Shown: positions 1 to 5,731 of the stretch, piece by piece
Numbering within the stretch: the first letter of the stretch is position 1
How the letters are laid out: each line of letters begins with the position of its first letter
NCBI GenBank assembly: GCA_903970295.1
Contig: CAJCHQ010000428.1
Span: forward strand, 1 to 5,994
DNA length: 5,994 nt
DNA from: Bryobacterales bacterium
GTDB lineage: Bacteria; Cyanobacteriota; Vampirovibrionia; Obscuribacterales; Obscuribacteraceae
Direction: 5' to 3'
Position numbers and translations under genes: made by a program
The notes under the pieces: model-generated
What the model saw: the letters and a program-made list of their open reading frames with translations, nothing else
What the model was told of the DNA's origin: nothing
Database searches by the model: none

Positions 1-1
1 G

Positions 2-169
2 GTGGTAGTCATTGGCAACTCTCAAAAATGGGACGAAGCCGAGATCTTCTCTCTTTTCAGGACCCAATGTCAAATGCCAGCCCCAGAACAATTAAGGGCG
101 GTAAGTAGTATTTTCCGAGCGAATGATCTAGTTGTTGTTTACCGTTCTAACGGTAGGCGGCAAAAGTGA
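2..169 (+). CDS. C-terminal end of an unidentified protein (partial)
   Basis: An open frame enters from the left edge and runs 55 codons to a TGA at 167-169. The peptide has protein-like composition: a hydrophobic strand VVVIGN, a helical middle (WDEAEIFSLF, PEQLRAVSSIF) and a second strand DLVVVYRSNG before a basic tail. This alternation of strand, helix and strand would suit the last part of an alpha/beta domain, but I do not recognise the family. The gene is convergent with the WYL gene and overlaps its 3' end by 23 bases. No start is visible, so function cannot be assigned. The main doubt is that a frame of this length at an edge could be open by chance; the residue pattern argues mildly against that. 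Confidence 0.5.
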   Translation: MVVIGNSQKWDEAEIFSLFRTQCQMPAPEQLRAVSSIFRANDLVVVYRSNGRRQK

Positions 170-764
170 CGTTTTTGGTATGGCTGAATTCGCGGGGCAT
201 TTCAAAACGTTTGGCAGTGCGCTCCAGTTCTTTGATCCTGTCCACCCGGAAGATCATCACTTCGTCTAGTTCGTGGCAATAAGCGATCATGCGCCAAAGC
301 CCCTCTTCACGTTTGAGGTTGAGAGGATTGAGAGTGAGAGTGTCGACCGATTCTCTGGCAAAACTGTAGTACTGAACCGTGACCGATAAATGGTCAGCCT
401 GGGCATTTTCGAGAGCGGGCAAGGTGCCGTCTACCGAGTACATCGGATAGTTGAATGAGCTGCACTCGGGAGTGACTTCGACGAACTCACTGAGACAGTC
501 TTCGGCGCAAAAATCGTCGTCATCTTGTTCGTCACAGCCTAAAACCGACTCCACTATCGCATTAGCCAATTCGTCAGACATCGAGGCCAGTTCGGGCGAG
601 ACAGCCATCGACAGTTTATCTATGATCTCTCGAATTAACTCATCTCTTTCTTTGGCATGAATCGTCACACCGGCGACCAGTTTGTCCAGGAGTCTGGCGC
701 TGGTTAAGAGCAAAATACCCTCTTCCTGACTGAGTTTCAGGGAAAATTTGTCATCCATATGCAT
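147..764 (-). CDS. WYL-domain protein lacking an HTH domain
   Basis: The 205-residue product has a WYL-type ligand-sensing domain at about residues 116-190. Visible marks are the strand SVTVQYYSF, the segment LTLNPLNL, the core GLWRMIAYC (in place of the usual WYLIAY) and the closing FRVDRIKELERT...RFEMP. Residues 7-60 are helical and resemble the linker that follows the helix-turn-helix in PafB/PafC/DeoR-like WYL regulators, which are usually about 300 residues or more. No HTH precedes it here. A middle segment is very acidic (DEQDDDD) and holds cysteines 77, 86, 90 and 101. The ATG at 764 has AAGGA eight bases upstream, and a TTGACT -35-like element lies at 812-817, so the short form appears native rather than truncated. 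WYL domains bind nucleic acid or nucleotide ligands and usually regulate transcription. The ligand and partner here are unknown. Confidence 0.8.
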   Translation of the reverse strand: MHMDDKFSLKLSQEEGILLLTSARLLDKLVAGVTIHAKERDELIREIIDKLSMAVSPELASMSDELANAIVESVLGCDEQDDDDFCAEDCLSEFVEVTPECSSFNYPMYSVDGTLPALENAQADHLSVTVQYYSFARESVDTLTLNPLNLKREEGLWRMIAYCHELDEVMIFRVDRIKELERTAKRFEMPREFSHTKNVTFAAYR

Positions 765-788
765 AGTCAGGTTCCTTAAAGCTCTGTC

Positions 789-817
789 TATTTATCTAGC
801 ATACGCGCTGAAGTCAA
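789..817 (-). promoter_or_regulatory. Candidate promoter of the WYL gene
   Basis: On the minus strand TTGACT (812-817) matches the -35 consensus at five of six positions. The -10 is weaker: GATAAA at 791-796 with a 15-base spacer, or TAAATA at 789-794 with a 17-base spacer. The start codon is about 25 bases downstream of this -10 region. The site lies in the 102-base gap after argS, so the WYL gene can probably be transcribed on its own. No clear argS terminator is visible in the gap. Confidence 0.4.
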
Positions 818-866
818 TTCGCGCACGGTTATCAAGATAATTTCGTCGGACAGGCCACCAGAGTAC

Positions 867-2636
867 CTACATTCGCTCGGGTGCGGAAACTCCTAGAACT
901 GCCAAAACATTTGCCAGCACCTGTTTTGTAGCCGCAATCAAGCCCAGCCGTGCCTTTGTAACCTGAGGATCATCAGTGATCACGCGAGAAACCTCATAGA
1001 ATTTCTGCAGATCGTTCGCAACTTGAAAGGCATAGCGAGCAAGACGCCCTGGCTGCCTGGTCTGAGCAGCTTCTTGCACTTCGAGAGGCAGTCCTTCCAG
1101 GGAGAGCACCAGAGCCTTTTGATGGGCGAAGATCTCAGCCGATTGATCGAAAAGCGGTTCGAAAACCATGGCGCTGCTTTTGTAATCAGTCAGATATTGT
1201 TGCCATATTTCGGCACTGAGAAGAGGCTCATCAGTCTTGCCGTTTGGTACATCAACCACTGGCTCGAGCACACGCCTGAAAATCGCACAGCAACGGGCAT
1301 GTGCATATTGAATGTAAAAGGCGGGGTTTTCGCGACTTTGCTTTTTCACTTCTTCCAAATCAAATTCAATCGAATTCTGCGGATTTGATTCGCCCAGATG
1401 ATAGCGCACCGCATCGACACCCACTTCATCCATGACTTCGGCAAGAGTGACGACTGTTCCGCGCCGCTTCGACATGCGCACAAGCTCGCCGCCACGCTTG
1501 AGATTGACGATTTGAGTGAGGATCACTTCCAGCTGATCCGAATTCTTGCCCAGAGCCTTGATCGCCGCTTTCAATCCGGGCACCTGACCGTGATGGTCCG
1601 CTCCCCAGATGTTGATCATCAAGTCATAGCCGCGATCGTATTTTTCCAGATGATACGCCGAATCATTAGCTAGATATGTCGTAGCACCCGAGCTTTTGCG
1701 CAAGACCCGAGCGCGCTGATCGCCCAGTTCATCAGTCTTTAGCCAGAGCGCTCCCTCCGACTCGTAAGCGTAACCGCGTTTGACGAATTCCTCGAGAACG
1801 GCGGCGACTTTTCCCTGGACATGCAAACTTGTCTCGGAATACCAGCGATCGAATTTGATACGCAGCCGCTCGAGCAGCTCCATATGTTGCTTCTGAATGA
1901 TCTCCTTGGTCACCTGACCGACCTGCATGATGCCTTCTTCTTGAGGCAACGCGACAAATTGATCGCCATGCTTTTCAATAACTTCATCAACATAATCGAC
2001 GAGAGAATCTTCTGGATATCCCGAAGTTGGATACTCGGCTTCTCTTCCAAGCTTTTTCAAGTAGATAGCCCAAACGCAGGCGCCCAGACCGGCAATTTGT
2101 TCGCCGGTGTCGTTGACGTAGAATTCTTCTTCGACAACGTTTCCGGCAAACCGAAATAAATTAGCCAGACAACTGCCAAAAACTGCATTGCGTCCGTGTC
2201 CGATGTGCAGTTCGCCGGTGGGGTTAGCGGACACATACTCAATCAAAATGCGCTTGCTAGCGCCATTTTGACCGCGCCCGAAGTGATCGCCTTGCTTGTG
2301 AATCTCTTGTAAGGACGAAGCCAACCATTTGTTACCTAATTTGAAATTCAAAAAGCCTGGCGGGGCGACAGACAGCTGGTAAATTGCATCAGCTGCTGCT
2401 CTGGGGTTCTCGCGAATGTATGAAGCGATGGTCTCGGCGATCTTGATTGGTGGCATTTTCGCCGCTTTAGCCAACTTCAAAGCAATCCCGCAAGCCAGAT
2501 CGCCATGATCTGAGAGTTTCGGCTTTTCAATCAAAACCGGCTCCGGGCATGACGCCAATTCGCCCAGCTTGCCAGCCGAGATCGCGGACTGGATGGCAGT
2601 TTCCACTATTTCCGTTAATTGATCGCGAATCAGCAT
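867..2636 (-). CDS. argS: Arginyl-tRNA synthetase (ArgS)
   Basis: This class I aminoacyl-tRNA synthetase charges tRNA-Arg with arginine in the cytoplasm, using ATP. The 589-residue length is normal for the family. The N-terminal Add-1 domain covers about residues 1-105. The ATP-site HIGH motif is at 144-147 within NPTGELHIGHGRNAV. GADHHG is at 345-350. The second signature is VRMSKRRG (RMSK at 387-390), with Arg in the first KMSK position, followed by the typical GVDAVRYHLGESNPQNSIEFD block. The DALR anticodon-binding domain forms roughly the last 115 residues and ends in the common GVSAPERM tail. The start is the ATG at 2636: AGGAAG lies just upstream and an extended -10 sits about 35 bases upstream. 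A longer in-frame TTG at 2702 lies upstream of that promoter and adds a non-family extension. The gene appears intact and monocistronic or first in its unit. Confidence 0.97.
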   Translation of the reverse strand: MLIRDQLTEIVETAIQSAISAGKLGELASCPEPVLIEKPKLSDHGDLACGIALKLAKAAKMPPIKIAETIASYIRENPRAAADAIYQLSVAPPGFLNFKLGNKWLASSLQEIHKQGDHFGRGQNGASKRILIEYVSANPTGELHIGHGRNAVFGSCLANLFRFAGNVVEEEFYVNDTGEQIAGLGACVWAIYLKKLGREAEYPTSGYPEDSLVDYVDEVIEKHGDQFVALPQEEGIMQVGQVTKEIIQKQHMELLERLRIKFDRWYSETSLHVQGKVAAVLEEFVKRGYAYESEGALWLKTDELGDQRARVLRKSSGATTYLANDSAYHLEKYDRGYDLMINIWGADHHGQVPGLKAAIKALGKNSDQLEVILTQIVNLKRGGELVRMSKRRGTVVTLAEVMDEVGVDAVRYHLGESNPQNSIEFDLEEVKKQSRENPAFYIQYAHARCCAIFRRVLEPVVDVPNGKTDEPLLSAEIWQQYLTDYKSSAMVFEPLFDQSAEIFAHQKALVLSLEGLPLEVQEAAQTRQPGRLARYAFQVANDLQKFYEVSRVITDDPQVTKARLGLIAATKQVLANVLAVLGVSAPERM

Positions 2637-2646
2637 TGGCTTCCTA
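2637..2646 (-). promoter_or_regulatory. Ribosome binding site of argS
   Basis: The minus strand reads AGTAGGAAGCC directly before the ATG at 2636. AGGAAG is a good Shine-Dalgarno match about five bases from the start. It decides for this ATG over the longer TTG start at 2702, which has no comparable site. Confidence 0.7.
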
Positions 2647-2670
2647 CTTGCATCTTTGGGCAGAAGGCTT

Positions 2671-2679
2671 ATTCTAGCA
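2671..2679 (-). promoter_or_regulatory. Extended -10 promoter of argS
   Basis: On the minus strand TGCTAGAAT matches the extended -10 pattern TGnTATAAT with one mismatch in the hexamer. No good -35 sits at the right distance, which extended -10 promoters tolerate. Transcription would start near 2664, leaving a leader of about 28 bases before the ATG. That leader is too short for a T-box or other riboswitch. Confidence 0.55.
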
Positions 2680-2756
2680 AGGTCTGGTCTGGGAAAATCC
2701 AAGTGTGTCGAGAAATCCCAACGGCCTTCTTCTTGATACTATATTTGGTACCAGAA

Positions 2757-3398
2757 TCAGTGTTTAGGCGCCGCTTTCCATTCACCCGAATCATGCGTCA
2801 ACTTCCACTCACCGCCTTGCTTGACGAAGACATTGGTCGTCAGCCTGGTTGTCTTTTTGGGATTCTCTCCACCGGTTTGGCGAATCGCCAAGTAAGTGGC
2901 GACTGCCATGGCGCCTGACACTTTCACATAAGGCTCATCGATTTCGTAGGAAACCAGCGGCTGATTTCCTCCCTGGGCATGAGTCGCGAAAACTGACTTG
3001 AGATGGGCAATGATTGCTGGTTTTCCCTCGATCATTTTGTGCGATTTCTCATCGAAACTGGAGCACTCGTCGTCGAGAAAATTTTCGTATGTCGCCAAAT
3101 CACCCTCAGTGTAGGCTTTCGTTAGCTTCTGCAAGATTTCGATGACTTGAGGCGCTTCCGGTTTAGCTGAATCAGGTTCGGCAGCGCTGTGCGGATTGAC
3201 GACGAGAATCTTGCAGGCGGGACCTTGCGGTTTTTCAGAAGAAGTGGCCGAGCTCTGTTCACCAGTCGCCGCCGTTGGCGGCAAAGGCGATTCAGCAGCG
3301 CTATTTGCCAAGGAGGGCAAGACGCTTAATAAAAATGGCAGAAGGAGGGCGGCAAGCCTTAGCCACAAAGTTTTTTTTCTGTTTTGCACGCTGGTCAT
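2757..3398 (-). CDS. Exported NTF2/SnoaL-like protein
   Basis: The 213-residue product begins with a signal peptide: a basic n-region (QNRKK), a long hydrophobic core (LWLRLAALLLPFLLSVL) and a likely cleavage near ANSA-AES. A linker rich in Ser, Pro, Ala and Glu follows to about residue 80. The C-terminal 130 residues look like an NTF2/SnoaL (DUF4440-type) cone fold: an opening helix EILQKLTKAYTEGDLATYENFL, KPAIIAHLKSVF, and closing strands ending FVKQGGEWKLTHDSGEWK. Members of this superfamily are small-ligand binders, enzymes or assembly domains, and no catalytic set is obvious here. The start is uncertain: ATG at 3398 or GTG at 3407, neither with a clear ribosome binding site. That would suit translational coupling to the upstream gene, whose stop is 24 bases before the ATG. 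A periplasmic or secreted location is inferred. Confidence 0.8.
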   Translation of the reverse strand: MTSVQNRKKTLWLRLAALLLPFLLSVLPSLANSAAESPLPPTAATGEQSSATSSEKPQGPACKILVVNPHSAAEPDSAKPEAPQVIEILQKLTKAYTEGDLATYENFLDDECSSFDEKSHKMIEGKPAIIAHLKSVFATHAQGGNQPLVSYEIDEPYVKVSGAMAVATYLAIRQTGGENPKKTTRLTTNVFVKQGGEWKLTHDSGEWKAAPKH

Positions 3399-3422
3399 CT
3401 GGATCACGCCGTGGTGAAGGGC

Positions 3423-3701
3423 TTACCGAGTTGTAGCAATGGCCCGGTCGACCGAGCGAATCGACTGATCGGTTGCACGCAAATAATGATCGAGCAGAGC
3501 CTGCTTTTCCTTTAACTCATTGATACGGCGAGAAACCTCATCGTAGGCTCTTTGAATCTCTTTCTCCTGGGCGATCAGTGCATCTCGACTAGCAAGCAGC
3601 CGCTTATGCATCTCCGAAGCGCAAGCTTGTTCGCCAGCATTGGGGGCCGACAAAGATATTGCACTGAGAATAAAGACAAGAACGAATATTTGTTTGACCA
3701 T
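3423..3701 (-). CDS. Small exported coiled-coil protein
   Basis: The product has 92 residues. Residues 1-22 form a signal peptide (MVKQIFVLVFILSAISLSAPNA) with a likely cut after PNA. The rest is almost entirely helical with heptad-like spacing (about residues 30-88, RRINELKEKQALLDHYL), so a short coiled coil or helical hairpin is expected outside the cytoplasm. Cys27 is not in a convincing lipobox. The ATG at 3701 is chosen because the signal peptide starts there and a TATAAT lies about 50 bases upstream. A longer open frame to 3818 would begin inside the preceding hairpin and cross the promoter. The next gene starts 24 bases (ATG) or 15 bases (GTG) after this stop, so the two probably share a transcript. 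I recognise no family; function is unknown. Confidence 0.75.
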   Translation of the reverse strand: MVKQIFVLVFILSAISLSAPNAGEQACASEMHKRLLASRDALIAQEKEIQRAYDEVSRRINELKEKQALLDHYLRATDQSIRSVDRAIATTR

Positions 3702-3740
3702 CGGATACTCTGGCAGTAAATAGCCGAAGCTGCTGCGCAC

Positions 3741-3753
3741 TCGGTCTGACCGA
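3741..3753. promoter_or_regulatory. Perfect palindrome at the start site, candidate operator
   Basis: TCGGTC-T-GACCGA is a perfect 6-base inverted repeat around a single central base. It abuts the TATAAT (sharing its end base) and covers the expected transcription start, the classic place for a repressor site. The arms are too close together to form a useful RNA hairpin, so a DNA-binding dimer is the more natural reading. The regulator is not known. Confidence 0.35.
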
Positions 3754-3758
3754 TTATA
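3753..3758 (-). promoter_or_regulatory. -10 element of the 3701-2757 operon
   Basis: The minus strand carries a perfect TATAAT here. Transcription would start near 3746, about 45 bases before the ATG at 3701. The -35 at 17 bases spacing (AAGTGG) is poor, which suggests a promoter that needs an activator. Palindrome and TGTTCA motifs lie on either side of it. Confidence 0.5.
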
Positions 3759-3815
3759 AAGGTTGAACAGGGAAACCACTTTTGCAGGTGAACAATTAAT
3801 TCTGACGCCTGAACA

Positions 3816-3850
3816 CAAGCGCCGTCAACCAGATGGGTTAACGGCGCTTG
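3816..3850 (-). terminator. Strong hairpin, probable terminator of the 4441-3908 gene
   Basis: CAAGCGCCGT and ACGGCGCTTG are perfect 10-base arms. Inside them, after one mismatch, AACC pairs with GGTT around a five-base loop. The hairpin starts 57 bases beyond the stop of the upstream minus-strand gene and ends just before the next promoter region. No real T-run follows on either strand (minus reads TGTTC), so it may act with Rho or as a 3' stabiliser rather than as a classic intrinsic terminator. Confidence 0.55.
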
Positions 3851-3907
3851 AAATCTTCACTAAATCAGCGCTTTCAGGTGATCAGCCCTGATCCAAAGTC
3901 AATGTGA

Positions 3908-4441
3908 TTAGCGATTGGCTCTGGCCATGTCATCGGAGAGCTGGATGTTGAAAGCATTCAAGTTCTTTTCGATCGAGTCACAATCTACCTTCAAATAGCC
4001 ATTCGTACGCAGTGCATTTTCTTGAGAGAGCAGGCTCATATACTGACTGTTCAGATTGTCGGCTTCGCCATTAGTGATCCAGTTGTTGGAGATTGCTTTA
4101 TCCAATTGGCTTCTCAGATTATGAATGCGTCTGGCGTAATCAGGTCTGCCATCTTGCAGAGCATTAGTGTCTACTGTAGTCGACGATGAAGATGTGATAC
4201 CACTGACGGGGCTATCAGGCAAGATTACCGTGCGTCTCTCAATAACTTGATCGGTTAAAGGCTCACTGCGATCGACCGTCGTCGTGCGAGTCGTTGTGGT
4301 TGTACTTGGGGCGTAGATATTCGGCGTAATTACTGTGCGCTGCACAGTTACATCATCTGCACTCGCCTTCGGCAAGGCATAGAGGGCCATTCCGCATAGT
4401 AGGGATATGGCTAAGGGCGCCAGTGAACGTTTAGTTTGCAT
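3908..4441 (-). CDS. Exported Ser/Thr-rich protein of unknown function
   Basis: The product has 177 residues. A signal peptide covers residues 1-28: MQTKR, a hydrophobic core APLAISLLCGMALYAL, and a cut after KASA. The next stretch, to about residue 90, is of low complexity and probably extended, with Thr and Ser runs (STTTTTRTTT, SSSSTT) separated by short Val/Ile-rich strands such as VQRTVITP and ERRTVILP, which look like two copies of one short motif. The C-terminal 75 residues are helical (DYARRIHNLRSQLDKAIS, then a second helix pair ending LSDDMARANR). The ATG at 4441 has GAGGA about nine bases upstream. A longer frame to a TTG at 4519 gives a non-signal extension and is less likely. A cell-envelope or matrix role is plausible, but no family is recognised. 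Confidence 0.75.
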   Translation of the reverse strand: MQTKRSLAPLAISLLCGMALYALPKASADDVTVQRTVITPNIYAPSTTTTTRTTTVDRSEPLTDQVIERRTVILPDSPVSGITSSSSTTVDTNALQDGRPDYARRIHNLRSQLDKAISNNWITNGEADNLNSQYMSLLSQENALRTNGYLKVDCDSIEKNLNAFNIQLSDDMARANR

Positions 4442-4561
4442 AGTATCATCCTCGCTTTTTCTTTCAAGTGTGGACGGTTGTCTGAAAACTCCGGTTCCCA
4501 ACCCTGACATATGCAACAAACGTGCCCGACCGGCCGAACTAGTTCAACCTTGAGGCTAAAA

Positions 4562-4596
4562 GCTGTTACTTTTACTGTTCAGGTGAACAGCTTACT
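4562..4596 (-). terminator. Weak hairpin, possible terminator of the LTxxQ gene
   Basis: On the minus strand AAGCTGTT is followed 18 bases later by its complement AACAGCTT and then TTTT. The hairpin begins about 55 bases after the stop at 4651. The arms are AT-rich, and a competing shorter hairpin (CTGTTCA/TGAACAG) lies within the same sequence. This is a tentative call. Confidence 0.25.
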
Positions 4597-4621
4597 GACT
4601 GTTAAAGTGAAGAGCTTACTG
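4574..4621. repeat. Tandem 24-base direct repeat, two copies
   Basis: Copy one spans 4574-4597 and copy two 4598-4621, directly adjacent. They differ at three positions (7, 9 and 15 of the unit). Both begin ACTGTT and end AGCTTACTG. Copy one also contains the perfect palindrome CTGTTCA-GG-TGAACAG (4575-4590), which the changes in copy two destroy. The pair lies between the stop of the LTxxQ gene at 4651 and the start of the Ser/Thr-rich gene at 4441. Confidence 0.8.
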
Positions 4622-4650
4622 CTGAATGGTAAGTCGACCTGAGATTGGAT

Positions 4651-5181
4651 CTAACGAGCTTCGTTAACCGGAAATACATTGCGCACGCGTTGTATTAGAT
4701 CTTGCACGCCGTCTGGTACCACTCTTTGTTCGGATCCGGGATTCAATTCTCTTTGTCGGGCTGCAATTGCAGTGTTGAGCATTGATTCCATATTGCGTTG
4801 TTGAATCTCGTTTAGAACCAGCTTCTTTTTCAAAACTGTCATCATTGCTAATTGCCGTAATTGATTCTGTTTGCGCTGAATTGACTCTTGCAGTGCGATC
4901 ACTTCCAGCTGATCGCAGTGTTCTCCCAACTTCTTCGTCAACTTATGCTGGTCTTCGACAATTGCCGGCTTGATTTCCATGAGTTCGTGCTGCCACTGAG
5001 CTTCGATCTGATCGATCTGTTGTTTTTGACTGGCAGTCAAATTCAACTTGCTCCAATCAATCGGGCATTTTCCATCGGCGATGGCAGGTAATACAATGCC
5101 GCTGAAGCCCTGGATGATCACGACGACACCGCACATCTTGGCGGCTCTGCCTAGTTTCAAGAATATTCTATTGTTGGTCAT
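4651..5181 (-). CDS. Exported LTxxQ (Spy/CpxP/CnrX-like) protein
   Basis: The product has 176 residues. It begins with a signal peptide: a basic n-region, hydrophobic core MCGVVVIIQGFSGIVL, and a likely cut after PAIA near residue 35. The mature part is a long helical protein with an LTxxQ motif, LTASQ at 48-52, and a second related motif, LNEIQ at 123-127. The helices between are Gln- and Lys-rich (QIEAQWQHELMEIKPAI, ESIQRKQNQLRQL). This spacing is that of the Spy/CpxP/ZraP/CnrX family of periplasmic chaperones and metal or stress sensors. The start is the ATG at 5181, with GAGG nine bases upstream and inside the end of the anti-sigma gene, giving a 14-base overlap and likely translational coupling. 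The context suggests a periplasmic modulator of the anti-sigma factor, as in CnrYXH; metal specificity cannot be read from the sequence. Mature Cys39 and Cys89 could form a disulfide. Confidence 0.75.
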   Translation of the reverse strand: MTNNRIFLKLGRAAKMCGVVVIIQGFSGIVLPAIADGKCPIDWSKLNLTASQKQQIDQIEAQWQHELMEIKPAIVEDQHKLTKKLGEHCDQLEVIALQESIQRKQNQLRQLAMMTVLKKKLVLNEIQQRNMESMLNTAIAARQRELNPGSEQRVVPDGVQDLIQRVRNVFPVNEAR

Positions 5182-5731
5182 ACACCACTGCCTCGGCAAT
5201 TTCTGCCGGTTGATTCATCGCAGATTCTATCAAGTAAGCCTCCGAAGTGACTGGTTCAATCGAGTGAAGTTTCGGGGCACCCATCCACAGTGCCAGGGAT
5301 CCTACAATCGCCACCGCTGCCGCAGCGGAAGTCGCCCAATAGACCCGCGGACCGGCAAATTTTGATCCTGTTTGTTGCTTCTGCTCAGCAGTCTTGGCAG
5401 TGAACGGCACCACCTGTAGTTGCCTCTTCACGTCAGGCCAAATATCGAAATTGTCTGGAATTGCCGGTTTGTAAGCGTCTCTGATCACTTCGCCAACAGA
5501 CGAGATCTGGTCGAAGTTGTCGCGACATTGATGGCAATCGAGCAAATGCTTGGTGATACTGCGATGCCGCAAAGTCGGCACTTCTTGATCCGCGTAGGAA
5601 GAAAGCTCGCTCTTGATCAAAGCGCAATCTTCATTTAATCGAGCTTTGACCGCGGGCCACAAATCAATCTTTATCGATGCGGGAAGTTCGAGCCCCTTTG
5701 CAATTACCTTGCTGGCTTCGTTCAGCTCTTT
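5168..5731 (-). CDS. Zinc-finger anti-sigma factor, 5' end replaced
   Basis: The readable part has about 187 residues. It contains a ZAS-type zinc-binding region: Cys, then 25 residues, then H-LLD-C-HQ-C (His 5546-5548; cysteines 5534-5536 and 5525-5527), within the typical ALIKSELSSYADQE...HLLDCHQCRDNF. One transmembrane helix follows (VYWATSAAAAVAIVGSLALW), then a tail of about 35 residues that should be periplasmic. Such proteins hold an ECF sigma factor inactive at the membrane until a signal releases it. A short motif occurs twice, IDLWPAVKARL before the zinc finger and FDIWPDVKRQL after it. No ATG or GTG lies between the junction near 5730 and the zinc finger; the frame instead continues into glycosyltransferase-like sequence. 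The true start, and any adjacent sigma gene, are therefore missing. It overlaps the LTxxQ gene by 14 bases. Confidence 0.75.
   Translation of the reverse strand, partial: KELNEASKVIAKGLELPASIKIDLWPAVKARLNEDCALIKSELSSYADQEVPTLRHRSITKHLLDCHQCRDNFDQISSVGEVIRDAYKPAIPDNFDIWPDVKRQLQVVPFTAKTAEQKQQTGSKFAGPRVYWATSAAAAVAIVGSLALWMGAPKLHSIEPVTSEAYLIESAMNQPAEIAEAVVYDQQ

Noticed and set aside
1023..2159. Plus-strand open frames of 91-121 codons across argS
   Set aside because: They lie wholly inside a clear, conserved synthetase gene, have no recognisable domains, and read as shadows of its codon bias.
2637..2702. Longer argS start at the TTG at 2702, adding 22 residues
   Set aside because: The extension has no ribosome binding site, includes the extended -10 at 2671-2679, and is not like ArgS N-termini; the ATG at 2636 has AGGAAG at the right distance.
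3702..3818. N-terminal extension of the small coiled-coil gene up to 3818
   Set aside because: It would begin inside the 3816-3850 hairpin, run through the TATAAT, and bury the signal peptide at residue 40.
3880..3893. Small inverted repeat GATCAG-CC-CTGATC after the stop at 3908
   Set aside because: The loop is too tight and the stem too short for a terminator, no T-run follows, and the stronger hairpin at 3816-3850 is the better candidate.
4536..4545. Perfect ten-base palindrome GAACTAGTTC upstream of the Ser/Thr-rich gene
   Set aside because: It is short, no convincing promoter hexamers are aligned with it, and it is too weak to call an operator on its own.
3759..4551. Ten-base match GTTCAACCTT on opposite strands at 3759-3768 and 4542-4551
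   Set aside because: Single ten-base matches are expected by chance in a window of this size.
4575..4590. LexA (SOS) box: CTGT-N8-ACAG
   Set aside because: It fits the enterobacterial pattern, but nothing else suggests that lineage. It lies about 135 bases from the nearest downstream start, no SOS gene is nearby, and it belongs to a tandem duplication.
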